From Acidobacteria bacterium RIFCSPLOWO2_12_FULL_68_19 (GTDB taxonomy: Bacteria; Acidobacteriota; Vicinamibacteria; Vicinamibacterales; UBA2999), in the NCBI GenBank assembly GCA_001767525.1, contig MELF01000004.1:1-64000 (forward strand): a DNA stretch of 64,000 bases, read 5' to 3'. How positions within the stretch are numbered: the first letter of the stretch is position 1; every line of letters begins with the position of its first letter. Of the stretch, positions 37,548 through 46,208 are shown one piece after another. Both the position numbers and the translations under genes were made by a program. A model generated the notes under the pieces. It ran no database searches. It saw only the letters and a list, made by a program, of their open reading frames with translations, and was not told the origin of the DNA.

Positions 37548-37616
37548 ATATACCTCAACCGGCGGTCGCGCACGCGCGACGGGTGCGCACGACAGCGTGC
37601 GTGTCGTGCACCCGCC

Positions 37617-38645
37617 TCAGCGCCGGAAGTACAAGACTTGAAATCGCCGGACGTTGCGATTGTGCTCCGCGAGCGTTGTCGCGAAGACGTGCGAACCATC
37701 GTTCCGGCTCACGAAGTACAGATAACTGACAGGAGCGGGCATGAGCGCCGCCCCGAGCGAGGCCTGCCCGGGCGCCGCGACGGGACCGGGGGGCAGTCCG
37801 GCGTGCCGGTAGGTGTTGTACGGGGAGTCGAGCGCCAGGTCCTGCCGCCGGATATTGCCGTCGTAGCGTCCGGCCTTCCGGAGCGCGTAGACGACCGTCG
37901 GATCGGCCTGCAGCCCCATGCCGACCTTCAGCCGGTTTCGATAGACCGCCGCGACGAGCGGACGCTCCTCCGGCCGTCCCGTTTCCTTCTCGACGAGCGA
38001 GGCGAGCGTGACCACCTGTCGCGTTGTCAGGCCCTGCTCCTCGGCGCGCCGGCGGAGGTCGCCGGCATACGCCGCCTGAAAGCGCTCCACCATCGACGCT
38101 ACGAGGCGAGGTGCCGGTGTGCCCCGGGGCAGCGCGTAGGTATCGGGAAACAGGTATCCCTCGAGGTCGGTGGCGAGCGGGTCGAGATCGCGGATGAGCG
38201 ACACGTCCCGGGCGGCCTCGGCGAAGCTCGCCGCGCTGCCGAACTCACGCGCCTCGTAGACGCGCGCCATCTCGGCGATCGTGAGCCCCTCCGGAAACGT
38301 GATGCGCCTCGCGTAGACATCGCCGCGCGCCAGCCGATCGACCACCTCGACCGGGGCAAGCGGACGGTCGAACCGGTACTCGCCGGCCTGCAGCGCCCGC
38401 GAACGGCGCGTCCACCAGAGGGCCGCCCGGAAGGTGAACCCGTCACGGACCACACCGGCCTCGACCAGACGACGGCCGATGGCCGCAGTCGCCGTGCCCG
38501 CCGGGATGTCGACGAACTGTTCGATGGAGGCGTATCCCTTGTACGGTGTCAGGAGCCGGTCCCGCACGATCCATAGCGCTACGCCCGCGCCGATGGCCGC
38601 CGCGACGCTGACGAGGACGGCGGCGGAGGCCAGCCTGGGCGTCAC
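37617..38645 (-). CDS. mltG: Endolytic murein transglycosylase MltG
   Basis: Inner-membrane YceG-family enzyme that cleaves nascent glycan strands. The 342-residue protein has an N-terminal transmembrane helix (ASAAVLVSVAAAIGAGVALWIV), a LysM-like segment, and the catalytic region TLASLVEKETGRPEERPLVAAV with its conserved Glu, followed by NRLKVGMGLQADPTVVYA and SPYNTYRHAGLPPGPV. It overlaps ruvX by 4 bp, a common pairing. Confidence 0.96.
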   Translation of the reverse strand: MTPRLASAAVLVSVAAAIGAGVALWIVRDRLLTPYKGYASIEQFVDIPAGTATAAIGRRLVEAGVVRDGFTFRAALWWTRRSRALQAGEYRFDRPLAPVEVVDRLARGDVYARRITFPEGLTIAEMARVYEAREFGSAASFAEAARDVSLIRDLDPLATDLEGYLFPDTYALPRGTPAPRLVASMVERFQAAYAGDLRRRAEEQGLTTRQVVTLASLVEKETGRPEERPLVAAVYRNRLKVGMGLQADPTVVYALRKAGRYDGNIRRQDLALDSPYNTYRHAGLPPGPVAAPGQASLGAALMPAPVSYLYFVSRNDGSHVFATTLAEHNRNVRRFQVLYFRR

Positions 38646-39106
38646 GGTTCGGGATCGACCGAGAGCGGCACCGGCCGACCTGGCCGCAGGTCGAGGTACT
38701 CCTGCAGGATCACGGCGGCCGCGGCCGCGTCGAGCCGCTCCTTCCGCGAGCGCCAGTCCTTGTCGGTGACCGCCAGGCGGCTCTCGGCCTCGCGGCTGGT
38801 GAGGCGCTCGTCCTGGCGGACGACCGGGAGGCCCGTGATCCGTTCGAGCTCCGCGGCGAACGCCTCGACGCGCGCCGTGATCGCCGTGGGCGATCCGTCG
38901 AGCCGCCGCGGCAGGCCGACCACGACCGACGAGACGCCGTCTTCTTCCTCCGCCAGCCGGGCGACTTCGGCGGCGGCGACAGACGCTCCGTCGACCTCGA
39001 GTGCGGCAGCGCGAAGCACCGTCACCGGACGCGCCAGCGTCAGCGTGGCGTCGCTCACGGCCACCCCGATGCGCCGCGCTCCGACGTCGAGCCCCACGAT
39101 CCGCAC
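38642..39106 (-). CDS. ruvX: RuvX/YqgF Holliday-junction resolvase-like nuclease
   Basis: A 154-residue RNase H-fold protein: MRIVGLDVGARRIGVAVSD, VVGLPRRLDGS, DERLTSREAES and the C-terminal LDAAAAAVILQEYLD supply the acidic residues. Family members process the 5' end of pre-16S rRNA. The gene is divergent from the M23 gene and coupled to mltG. Confidence 0.95.
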   Translation of the reverse strand: MRIVGLDVGARRIGVAVSDATLTLARPVTVLRAAALEVDGASVAAAEVARLAEEEDGVSSVVVGLPRRLDGSPTAITARVEAFAAELERITGLPVVRQDERLTSREAESRLAVTDKDWRSRKERLDAAAAAVILQEYLDLRPGRPVPLSVDPEP

Positions 39107-39136
39107 GCTATAATTCTCTCACCCTTCCGCACGCAC

Positions 39137-40342
39137 ATGACTGGCCTCCCGACGAGCCCCGGAGACGCGACGGCACGGAGCGTGACCACGAGTCTCCCTG
39201 TCGCCGTGTCGCTGTGGCTCGTGCTCGCCGTGCTCGCCACGAGCGTCGTCCTCACGGCGCAGGATCCTGAACGCGCGCGGACCGAGGCGCAGGCGCGCCG
39301 CGTCGACGACCGGATCCGCGCGCTGCAGAGCGAAGCGGACCGATTGGCCGGGGAGGCGCGCACGCTGCTCGGCGAGCTCCGGGCGCTCGAAGTCGAGCAG
39401 CAACTCCAGACCGAGCGCGTGAGCGAGGCGCAGGCCGCCCTCGAGCGCGGGCGCGCGGCGGTGGACGAGGCGACGGCGAGGCTCGACGGGCTGGAGCGGC
39501 AGCGTCTCGCCCAGTTGCCGGACCTCGAGGCGCAGCTCGTCGACATCTACAAGCGGGGGCGCACCGGCTACGCCAAGCTCCTCTTCGGCACGACCAGCGC
39601 GCGCGAGTTCGGCCGCGCGCTGCGCGCGGTGGCGGCGCTGATGCACATCAACGAAGGACGCGTGGCGGAGCACCGCCGCACGCTCGACGAGCTGCGCCGC
39701 CAGCGTGCGGCGCTCGAGGAAGAGCTGCGCGCGATCGAGTCGCGGGACGCCGAGGCGCGGCGCGTGCGCGCCGCCGCCGACCGGGCGCTCGCCGCGCGCG
39801 CCCGGCTGCTCGCGCAGCTCGACAGCCGCCGAGACTTGACCGCGCAGCTCGCCGGAGAGCTTCAGCTCGCCCATGATCGACTCCAGCAGCAGGTCACGGC
39901 ACTCTCCGCGGGCCGCCCGGTCGAACCGGTCGCCGTTCCGGTGGCGCCGTTTCGTGGGGCGCTCGAATGGCCGGTCTCCGGCCAGGTGCTCGTCCCGTTC
40001 GGGAGCACGTCTGGCCGCCCCGGCGACAGCGCCGGGAGGAACGGCATCGAGATCGCCGCCCCGGCGGGCACGCCCGTGCATGCGGTGCATCCGGGCACGA
40101 TCTCGTACGCCGAGCCGTTCGGAGGATTCGGCAACCTCGTGATCGTCGATCACGGGGCGAACACGTACACCGTGTACGGGTACCTCGACACGATCACGAT
40201 GGCCAGCGGCACCCCTGTCGACGCCGGCGCCGAACTCGGCCGCGTCGGGTCGGCGCCGGCGGGGCCGCCGGCGCTCTATTTCGAGGTGCGCGTCGACGGT
40301 CGATCGGTCGATCCCATACAATGGTTGAGACCTAGCCGGTAG
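39137..40342 (+). CDS. EnvC-like M23 peptidoglycan hydrolase or activator, exported
   Basis: A 401-residue exported protein: signal peptide (about 15-40), a long coiled coil (about 45-250, Arg/Glu/Ala-rich heptads), and a C-terminal M23/LytM domain (about 270-395; PFRGALEWPVSGQVLVPFGS, NGIEIAAPAGTPVHAV, GGFGNLVIVDHG, LYFEVRVDG). The zinc residues are incomplete (the usual HxxxD reads NGIEI), as in activators such as EnvC, so it may act through an amidase. Its TAG stop and last two codons fall inside the repeat at 40333-40432. Upstream of an S41-like gene as in cell-division clusters. Confidence 0.92.
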   Translation: MTGLPTSPGDATARSVTTSLPVAVSLWLVLAVLATSVVLTAQDPERARTEAQARRVDDRIRALQSEADRLAGEARTLLGELRALEVEQQLQTERVSEAQAALERGRAAVDEATARLDGLERQRLAQLPDLEAQLVDIYKRGRTGYAKLLFGTTSAREFGRALRAVAALMHINEGRVAEHRRTLDELRRQRAALEEELRAIESRDAEARRVRAAADRALAARARLLAQLDSRRDLTAQLAGELQLAHDRLQQQVTALSAGRPVEPVAVPVAPFRGALEWPVSGQVLVPFGSTSGRPGDSAGRNGIEIAAPAGTPVHAVHPGTISYAEPFGGFGNLVIVDHGANTYTVYGYLDTITMASGTPVDAGAELGRVGSAPAGPPALYFEVRVDGRSVDPIQWLRPSR

Positions 40343-40432
40343 GTGGTAGCCGGTAGGTGGTAGCCGGTAGGTGGTAGCCGGTAGGTGCTGTAGCGATACA
40401 AACCCCGCTACCGGCTACCGGCTACCGGCTGG
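40333..40432. repeat. TAGCCGGTAGGTGG bipartite inverted repeat
   Basis: Four tandem GTAGCCGGTAGGTG units (40333-40390) face three inverted CTACCGG units (40404-40432), able to form a strong hairpin. The M23 gene's last codons and stop are supplied by the first unit. A short relative (GGTAGGTGGTAG) begins at the pheT stop, 48263. Confidence 0.9.
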
Positions 40433-40445
40433 TTGTGGAACTGAC

Positions 40446-41600
40446 ATGCCTGTGCGCAACCGAACCGTCGTCCTCGCCGTGTCGACCCTCATCATGGCGT
40501 TCGCCTTCGTCGGCGGCTATCTCGGCCAGGCGATGGCGAAGGACGATACCTACCAGCACCTGCGCGTGTTCGAGGACGTCGTCTCGCTCGTCCTGAACAA
40601 CTACGTCGAGCCGGTGGACGTGCGCGAGGCGATGCAGGGCGCGATGCGCGGCCTGGCCGACGGACTCGATCCGGAGAGCAGCTATCTCACGCCCGCGCTC
40701 GTCAAGAGCCTCGAGTCGAACGATCGCGGCGGACCGGCGGAAGTCGGCCTGGATCTCACACGGCAGTACTATCTGCGCGTCGTCGCCGCGCGAGACGGAT
40801 CGCCGGCGGCGAGAGCCGGCCTCCGGCCGGGCGATTTCGTCCGCGCCATCGACAACCGGCCGACGCGCGACATGTCGGCGCACGAAGGCGCCCGCCTCCT
40901 GCGCGGCGCGCCAGGGTCGAAGGTGTCGCTGCTCGTCATCCGCGGGAACGCCGCCGACCCGCATGTGATCGACCTGGCGCGCGAGCCGATCGCCGGTCCT
41001 GAAGTCGTCTCGCGAATGGCCAGTCGAACGGCCGGCTACGTCCGAATAGCCGAATTCTCCGCCCAGTCGCCGGCGCGCCTCACGCAGGCGATCGACGGGC
41101 TGACCAAGACGGGCGCCACGCGGCTCGTCGTGGACGTGCGCGGCACGTCTCGCGGCGATCTCGACCACGGCGTCGCCGCGGCGCGACTGTTCGTGCGCAA
41201 CGCGCCGCTCGCCGTGCGGCTGACGCGCGGCGACCAGCGGGAAGTCATCGCCGCCGCGGCCGGCGACGGCGCCGTGACCGCGCCCGTGGCCGTGCTGGTG
41301 GACCAGGGGACGGCTGGCGCGGCAGAAGTGTTCGCGGCCGCGCTGGCCGGCAACGACCGGGCGGATCTGGTCGGCACCACCACGCTCGGCCGCGCCGCGC
41401 GCCAGCGGCTCGTCAAGCTGCCCGACTCGAGCGGCCTCTGGCTGACGCACATCCGATATCTCACGCCGGACAACGACCCGATCCACGAGACCGGCCTCGT
41501 GCCCGATGTCGTCGTGGAGCAACCCGAAGTGGAATTCGGCAGCGCTCCGCCCGCCGCCGACCAGACCCTGCAGAAGGCGCTCGACCACCTCGGACAGTAG
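40446..41600 (+). CDS. S41/CtpA-like protein with degenerate active site
   Basis: A 384-residue protein with signal anchor (about 5-28), an N-terminal dimerisation segment (VVSLVLNNYVEPVDV, GLDPESSYLTP), a PDZ domain (about 95-180; GSPAARAGLRPGDFVRAIDN) and an S41 core (GYVRIAEFSAQSPARLTQAI, VVDVRGTSRGD). The catalytic Ser motif GSASASE is GTAGAAE here and the general-base Lys motif GKG reads GRAA, so it looks proteolytically inactive. It probably acts with the upstream M23 protein in envelope remodelling. The start at 40446 avoids translating the repeat. Confidence 0.9.
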   Translation: MPVRNRTVVLAVSTLIMAFAFVGGYLGQAMAKDDTYQHLRVFEDVVSLVLNNYVEPVDVREAMQGAMRGLADGLDPESSYLTPALVKSLESNDRGGPAEVGLDLTRQYYLRVVAARDGSPAARAGLRPGDFVRAIDNRPTRDMSAHEGARLLRGAPGSKVSLLVIRGNAADPHVIDLAREPIAGPEVVSRMASRTAGYVRIAEFSAQSPARLTQAIDGLTKTGATRLVVDVRGTSRGDLDHGVAAARLFVRNAPLAVRLTRGDQREVIAAAAGDGAVTAPVAVLVDQGTAGAAEVFAAALAGNDRADLVGTTTLGRAARQRLVKLPDSSGLWLTHIRYLTPDNDPIHETGLVPDVVVEQPEVEFGSAPPAADQTLQKALDHLGQ

Positions 41601-41657
41601 CCGCGCTGAGTTTTGCTATACTGACGATTCGGGCTAAAGCCTGAATTCACAACAGAT

Positions 41658-41734
41658 AGGCGCGTAGCTCAGCTGGTTAGAGCGCCTCCCTGACACGGAG
41701 GAGGTCAGTGGTTCGAGTCCACCCGCGCCTACCA
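41658..41734 (+). tRNA. tRNA-Val (GAC anticodon)
   Basis: 77-nt cloverleaf: acceptor stem AGGCGCG (41658-41664) pairs with CGCGCCT, D-arm GCTC-AGCTGGTTA-GAGC, anticodon stem CCTCC with loop CTGACAC (anticodon GAC), T-arm with GTTCGAGTC, and the 3' CCA is encoded. It lies between the S41 gene and thrS. Confidence 0.96.
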
Positions 41735-41735
41735 T

Positions 41736-41817
41736 TTGAGGCTTTCGGCTTTGGGCTATAGGCTTTGGTCTTGGCCACGGCCCAGAGCCCGGAGCCCAGA
41801 GCCTAAAGCCTAGAGCC
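41736..41817. repeat. GGCTTTGGGC bipartite inverted repeat
   Basis: A left arm with tandem GGCTTTNGGCT units (41736-41775) and a right arm of inverted AGAGCCC/AAAGCCT units (41778-41817) fill the gap between tRNA-Val and thrS. A hairpin can form; the region would be the thrS leader. Confidence 0.75.
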
Positions 41818-41831
41818 ATCCCTCGCATTTC

Positions 41832-43799
41832 ATGAGCGACGTCACGATTACACTTCCAGACGGCTCGACCCGTGCCGTCCCGGCGGGCACGCCCGCCCGC
41901 GACGTCGCCGCGGCGATCTCTCCGCGCCTGGCGAGAGCGGCGCTTGCGGCCGCGGTCGACGATCGGCTGGTGGATCTCTCCTTCCGCCTCGATCGCGACG
42001 CGAGGCTCCGCCTCGTCACGGCCGAGAGCCCGGAAGCGCTGCAGCTGTACCGGCACAGCACGGCGCACCTGCTCGCGGCTGCCGTGACGCAACTCTTCCC
42101 CGGCGCGCAGTGCGGCATCGGTCCCGCCATCGATGAAGGCTTCTTCTACGACTTCGTCGTCGCCCGTCCGTTCGTACCGGAGGATCTCGAGACCATCGAG
42201 CGGAAGATGCGGGAGCTCGCGCAGCAGGACCTTCCCTACGATCGACAGCTGTGGCCGCGAGAGGAGGCGAAGCGCTTCTTCGCCGAACGCGGCGAGCCGC
42301 TGAAGGTGCAGCTCATCGAGGAGAAGACCGAGGAGCAGTCCGAGGTCTCGTGCTACACGATCAAGGACCGCGACACGTTCGTCGACTTCTGCGTCGGGCC
42401 GCACGTTCCCTCGACCGGGCGGCTCAAGGCGTTCAAGCTGCTCGCCGCCTCGAACGCCTACTGGAAGGGGGACGCGCGCAATCAGCCGATGCAGCGGATC
42501 TACGGCACCGCGTTCTTCTCGGAGAAGGAGCTGCAGGCGCACCTGCACCGGCTGGAGGAGGCCAAGAAGCGCGACCACCGGAAGATCGGCCGTGAGCAGA
42601 AGCTGTTCATGTTCCATCCGTGGGCGCCCGGCGCGACCTTCTGGCTCGCCAAGGGGACTGCGCTCTGGAACACGCTGGCCGACTACATGCGCGGCGTGCT
42701 GTTCCCGGCGGGGTACGTCGAGGTCAGGAGCCCGCTCGTCTTCAACAAGGCGCTTTGGGAGACGTCGGGGCACTGGCAGCACTACCGCCAGAACATGTTT
42801 CTCGTGCAGGAGGGGGCCGACGGCGAGCAGCTGGCGCTGAAGGCGATGAATTGCCCGGGCCATTTCCTGATGTACGCGAGCGAGGTGCGGAGCTACCGGG
42901 ACCTGCCGATTCGGTTCCACGAGCAGACGCCCCTGCACCGCAACGAGGCGTCGGGCGTGCTGTCGGGCCTCACGCGGGTCCGGCAGCTCAGTCAGGACGA
43001 CGCGCACTGCTTCGTGATGGAGTCGCAGATGGCCGAAGAGGTGGAGCGGCTGCTCCGCCTCATGCAGCGCGTCTATGGCGATTTCGGCCTGGAGTACTCC
43101 GTCCGGCTGTCGACGCGCCCGGAGGAGCACCTCGGCACGATTGAGACGTGGACCCAGGCCGAAGCGTCGCTGAAGCAGGCGCTCGACCTCGCGCGGCAGG
43201 CGTACACGGTCGACGAGGGCGACGGCGCCTTCTACGGACCGAAGATCGACGTCGACGTCACCGACGCCATCGGCCGGAAGTGGCAGTGCGCCACGTTCCA
43301 GCTCGACTACCAGATGCCGGAGCGCTTCGACCTGACGTACATCGGCGCCGACAACACGGCGCACCGGCCGGTCGTCATTCACCGGGCCATCTTCGGCAGT
43401 TTCGAGCGCTTCATCGCGCTCCTCGTCGAGCACTTCGCCGGCGCGTGGCCGCTGTGGGTCGCACCCGTCCAGGCGGTAGTCCTGCCGATTGCCGACCGCC
43501 ACCTGGCGTACGCGGGGGCGGTCCGCGACCGGCTCGCGGCAGCCGGGCTTCGGGCGGAGCTCGACGAGCGCCAGGAGAAGATTGGCTATAAGATCCGGGA
43601 GGCGCAGTTGCAGAAGGTCCCCTACATGCTCGTGACGGGGGACCGCGAGGCCGCAGACGGTACCGTCTCCGTGCGGAGCCGGTCGGGCGGTGATCTCGGG
43701 CCACGAGCCGTGGAGGCGTTCATCGCGGACGCGCTCGCGGAGATCCAGCGGAAGGACCTGGGCGCGCCGGCGCCCGTTGGCGAGAACCAGCCGGCCTGA
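41832..43799 (+). CDS. thrS: Threonyl-tRNA synthetase
   Basis: Class II aminoacyl-tRNA synthetase. The 655-residue protein has the N-terminal TGS domain (1-62), the editing domain with HSTAHLLAAAV and YYDF-like GFFYDFV, the catalytic core with MNCPGHFLMY zinc Cys, RELPIRF-like DLPIRFHEQ motif 2, GPKIDVDV and the C-terminal anticodon-binding domain (APVQAVVLPIADRH, YKIREAQLQKVPYMLVTG). First gene of a classic thrS-infC-rpmI-rplT-pheS-pheT operon. Confidence 0.98.
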   Translation: MSDVTITLPDGSTRAVPAGTPARDVAAAISPRLARAALAAAVDDRLVDLSFRLDRDARLRLVTAESPEALQLYRHSTAHLLAAAVTQLFPGAQCGIGPAIDEGFFYDFVVARPFVPEDLETIERKMRELAQQDLPYDRQLWPREEAKRFFAERGEPLKVQLIEEKTEEQSEVSCYTIKDRDTFVDFCVGPHVPSTGRLKAFKLLAASNAYWKGDARNQPMQRIYGTAFFSEKELQAHLHRLEEAKKRDHRKIGREQKLFMFHPWAPGATFWLAKGTALWNTLADYMRGVLFPAGYVEVRSPLVFNKALWETSGHWQHYRQNMFLVQEGADGEQLALKAMNCPGHFLMYASEVRSYRDLPIRFHEQTPLHRNEASGVLSGLTRVRQLSQDDAHCFVMESQMAEEVERLLRLMQRVYGDFGLEYSVRLSTRPEEHLGTIETWTQAEASLKQALDLARQAYTVDEGDGAFYGPKIDVDVTDAIGRKWQCATFQLDYQMPERFDLTYIGADNTAHRPVVIHRAIFGSFERFIALLVEHFAGAWPLWVAPVQAVVLPIADRHLAYAGAVRDRLAAAGLRAELDERQEKIGYKIREAQLQKVPYMLVTGDREAADGTVSVRSRSGGDLGPRAVEAFIADALAEIQRKDLGAPAPVGENQPA

Positions 43800-43810
43800 G
43801 AGGAGGAGTC

Positions 43811-44407
43811 ATCGCTTACGACCGTTCGCCCCGACGTGACGACCGCGTTCGCATCAACGAACGCATCCGGGTCCGCGAAATCCGCGTGATCGACGAAAAC
43901 GGCCAGCAACTCGGCATCATGCCTCCTCCACAGGCGCTCGCCGTCGCGAAGCAGAAAGGGCTCGACCTGGTCGAGATCTCGCCCACTGCGGCGCCGCCGG
44001 TCTGCCGGATCATGGATTTCGGCAAGTACCAGTACCAGGAACAGAAGCGGACCCGCGAGGCGCGGAAGCACCAGCGCGTCATCGAGGTCAAGGAAATCAA
44101 GTTCCGGCCGAAGGTCGACGAGCACGACTATCAGTTCAAGAAGAAGCACATCGAGCGCTTCCTCGCCGAGGGGGACAAGGTCAAGGCCACGATCTTCTTC
44201 CGCGGGCGCGAGATGGCGCACCCCGACATCGGCCGCCGGATCCTCGAACGGCTCATGGGCGAGCTGGCGGAGGTCGCCTCGCCCGAAATGATGCCGCGGC
44301 TCGAAGGGAACCAGATGCACGTCATCCTCACCCAGCGGACCGGGAGGAAATCGAGCGCCAGGCCGAAAGCGCTCGAGTCGGCCGAAGCGGCGACGACGGA
44401 CGAGTGA
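43811..44407 (+). CDS. infC: Translation initiation factor IF-3, AUC start codon
   Basis: IF-3 binds 30S and proofreads start codons. The 198-residue reading starts [20 protein letters not shown] at an ATC codon (43811-43813) with AGGAGG four bases upstream (43801-43806). No ATG or GTG occurs in the right place: the first in-frame alternative (43883) would delete the conserved [17 protein letters not shown]-terminus. IF-3 genes commonly use AUU/AUC starts for autoregulation. The N-domain ([26 protein letters not shown]) and C-domain ([28 protein letters not shown]) are complete. A short acidic tail ends it. Confidence 0.95.
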   Translation: MAYDRSPRRDDRVRINERIRVREIRVIDENGQQLGIMPPPQALAVAKQKGLDLVEISPTAAPPVCRIMDFGKYQYQEQKRTREARKHQRVIEVKEIKFRPKVDEHDYQFKKKHIERFLAEGDKVKATIFFRGREMAHPDIGRRILERLMGELAEVASPEMMPRLEGNQMHVILTQRTGRKSSARPKALESAEAATTDE

Positions 44408-44410
44408 ACC

Positions 44411-44453
44411 GGCGTTGGGCGTCAGGCTCTTGGCTGTGGCCAAGCCCAACGCC
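44411..44453. repeat. GGCGTTGGGC inverted repeat
   Basis: Perfect 10-bp arms GGCGTTGGGC (44411-44420) and GCCCAACGCC (44444-44453) with a second inner pair (GGCTCTTGGC/GCCAAGCC) form a hairpin between infC and rpmI, a spot where operon attenuation or processing could act. The unit resembles the TTGGGCG family. Confidence 0.75.
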
Positions 44454-44477
44454 CGAAGCCCAGCGCCACAAGGACAT

Positions 44478-44675
44478 ATGCCGAAGCTGAAAACCCATCG
44501 TGGAGCCGCCAAGCGGTTCAAGAAGACCGGCACCGGAAAGATCCTGCGTGCGGCGGCGTTCAAACGCCACATCCTGACGAGCAAGACGACGAAGGTGAAG
44601 CGCCACATGCGCAAGCAGCGCGAGGTTGCGCCGCCCGACGCCGCGAAGCTGAATCGGATGCTGCCCTACAAGTAG
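44478..44675 (+). CDS. rpmI: 50S ribosomal protein L35
   Basis: 65 residues beginning [20 protein letters not shown], with the conserved [20 protein letters not shown] and the C-terminal MLPYK. The start at 44478 is fixed by the family; upstream codons are translated repeat. Confidence 0.98.
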   Translation: MPKLKTHRGAAKRFKKTGTGKILRAAAFKRHILTSKTTKVKRHMRKQREVAPPDAAKLNRMLPYK

Positions 44676-44710
44676 ACTGCGGGCAGTTCACAGAACAAAG
44701 GGCACGATCA

Positions 44711-45082
44711 ATGCCGAGAGTGAAACGAGGAACCGTTCGCCGCGCCAAGCGGAAGAAGCTGCTCGCGCGCGCGAAGGGCTACTACCAGACCAAGAGCAAG
44801 CTGTATCGCGCCGCCAAGGAGGCGGTCGACATCGCGGGCAAGTACGCCTACGTCGGCCGCAAGAACAAGAAGCGCGACTTCCGCCGCCTCTGGATCGTGC
44901 GGATCAACGCCGCGGCGCGCGAGCACGGTCTCACCTACGCTCAGCTGATGCGCGGGCTGAAGGCGGCGGGCATCTCCATGGACCGAAAGGTGCTGGCCGA
45001 TCTCGCCGCCACAGAGTCCGCAGCATTCGCCAAGGTGGCGGCGCAGGCCAAGGCCGCGCTTCCCGCCCAGGCGAATGCCTGA
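44711..45082 (+). CDS. rplT: 50S ribosomal protein L20
   Basis: 123 residues with [58 protein letters not shown] and a C-terminal Ala/Lys-rich end. It binds 23S rRNA early in assembly and, in other bacteria, represses rpmI-rplT translation. It overlaps pheS by 8 bp. Confidence 0.98.
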   Translation: MPRVKRGTVRRAKRKKLLARAKGYYQTKSKLYRAAKEAVDIAGKYAYVGRKNKKRDFRRLWIVRINAAAREHGLTYAQLMRGLKAAGISMDRKVLADLAATESAAFAKVAAQAKAALPAQANA

Positions 45083-46208
45083 CCCCGCCGTCGGGACGGC
45101 CATCGAAACGCTGCGCGCGGACTTCCGCGCGCGGCTGGCCGCCGCCGCCACCGACCGCGATCTCAAGGCGCTCGACGACGCGTTCCTGAGTCGCCGGAGC
45201 GGCTCGGTCACGGCGCTCCTCAAACAGGTGGCGTCGGTCCCCGCCGAGGCGCGCCGCGAGTTCGGCCAGCTCGTCAACGCGCTCAAGACCGAGATCGAGT
45301 CGGCCCTCGACGACAAGCGCACGGAGGTCGCCGCCACGAGGCCGCCCGCCGGCGCCGTCGACGTCTCGCTCGCCAGCCGCCAGGTCCCGGCGGGCCGCGT
45401 CCACCCGCTGATGCGCGTTCGGCAGGACGTCGAGGACATCTTCGCGCGCATGGGGTACGAGATTCTCGAAGGGCCGGAAGTCGAAGACGACTACCACAAC
45501 TTCGAGGCGCTCAACATGCCGCCGGAGCACCCGGCGCGTGACATGCAGGACACGCTGTACCTGGGCGTGCCGATTCCGGGCGGCATCTGGGGCGCGCACC
45601 GCTCGACTGGCGCCCGAGGCGCCTCGAGCGAGATCGCGGGACGAGGCCGCGTACCCGAGGCGCAGGTTCGCGCGGCCACCCTCCTGCGCACGCACACCTC
45701 CGCCATGCAGATCCGCTACATGAAGACGTTCCCGCCGCCGGTCCGCCTCATCGTGCCGGGGCGCGTCTACCGGCGGGACAACCTCGATCTCAGCCACACG
45801 CCGATGTTCCAGCAGTTCGAGGGGCTGGTGGTCGGCCGCGGCGTCACGCTGGCGGATCTCAAAGGGACGTTCGAGGCGATGCTGCGAGAGCTGTTCGGCG
45901 ACGTGAAGATCCGCCTGCGTCCGAGCTTCTTCCCCTACACCGAGCCGAGCGCCGAGGTCGACATCAGCTGCCAGGGCTGCGGGGGCGCCGGCTGCCCCAC
46001 CTGCAAGCACACGGGCTGGCTGGAGATTCTCGGCAGCGGCATGGTGCACCCGGCGGTGTTCGAGGCGGTCGGCTACGACGCCGACGAGGTGACCGGTTTC
46101 GCGTTCGGCTTGGGCATGGAGCGCGTCGCGATGCTGAAGTACGGCGTCGATGACATCCGCCTCTTCTACGAGAACGACATCCGCTTCCTGGAGCAGTTCC
46201 CCCTGTGA
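45075..46208 (+). CDS. pheS: Phenylalanyl-tRNA synthetase alpha subunit
   Basis: Catalytic alpha chain of PheRS. The 377 residues have the N-terminal coiled coil (about 5-85), [68 protein letters not shown], and the class II core [12 protein letters not shown] with a CQGC...CPTC metal-like loop. Between MQDTLYLGV and LLRTHTS there is an insertion of roughly 15-20 residues more than usual ([19 protein letters not shown]), of repeat-like base composition. Coupled to pheT by GTGA. Confidence 0.97.
   Translation: MPDPAVGTAIETLRADFRARLAAAATDRDLKALDDAFLSRRSGSVTALLKQVASVPAEARREFGQLVNALKTEIESALDDKRTEVAATRPPAGAVDVSLASRQVPAGRVHPLMRVRQDVEDIFARMGYEILEGPEVEDDYHNFEALNMPPEHPARDMQDTLYLGVPIPGGIWGAHRSTGARGASSEIAGRGRVPEAQVRAATLLRTHTSAMQIRYMKTFPPPVRLIVPGRVYRRDNLDLSHTPMFQQFEGLVVGRGVTLADLKGTFEAMLRELFGDVKIRLRPSFFPYTEPSAEVDISCQGCGGAGCPTCKHTGWLEILGSGMVHPAVFEAVGYDADEVTGFAFGLGMERVAMLKYGVDDIRLFYENDIRFLEQFPL

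Noticed and set aside
43883-44407. infC starting at GTG 43883 or ATG-like codons further in
   Set aside because: This would remove the conserved IF-3 N-terminal segment; the ATC with a strong Shine-Dalgarno sequence fits the family better.
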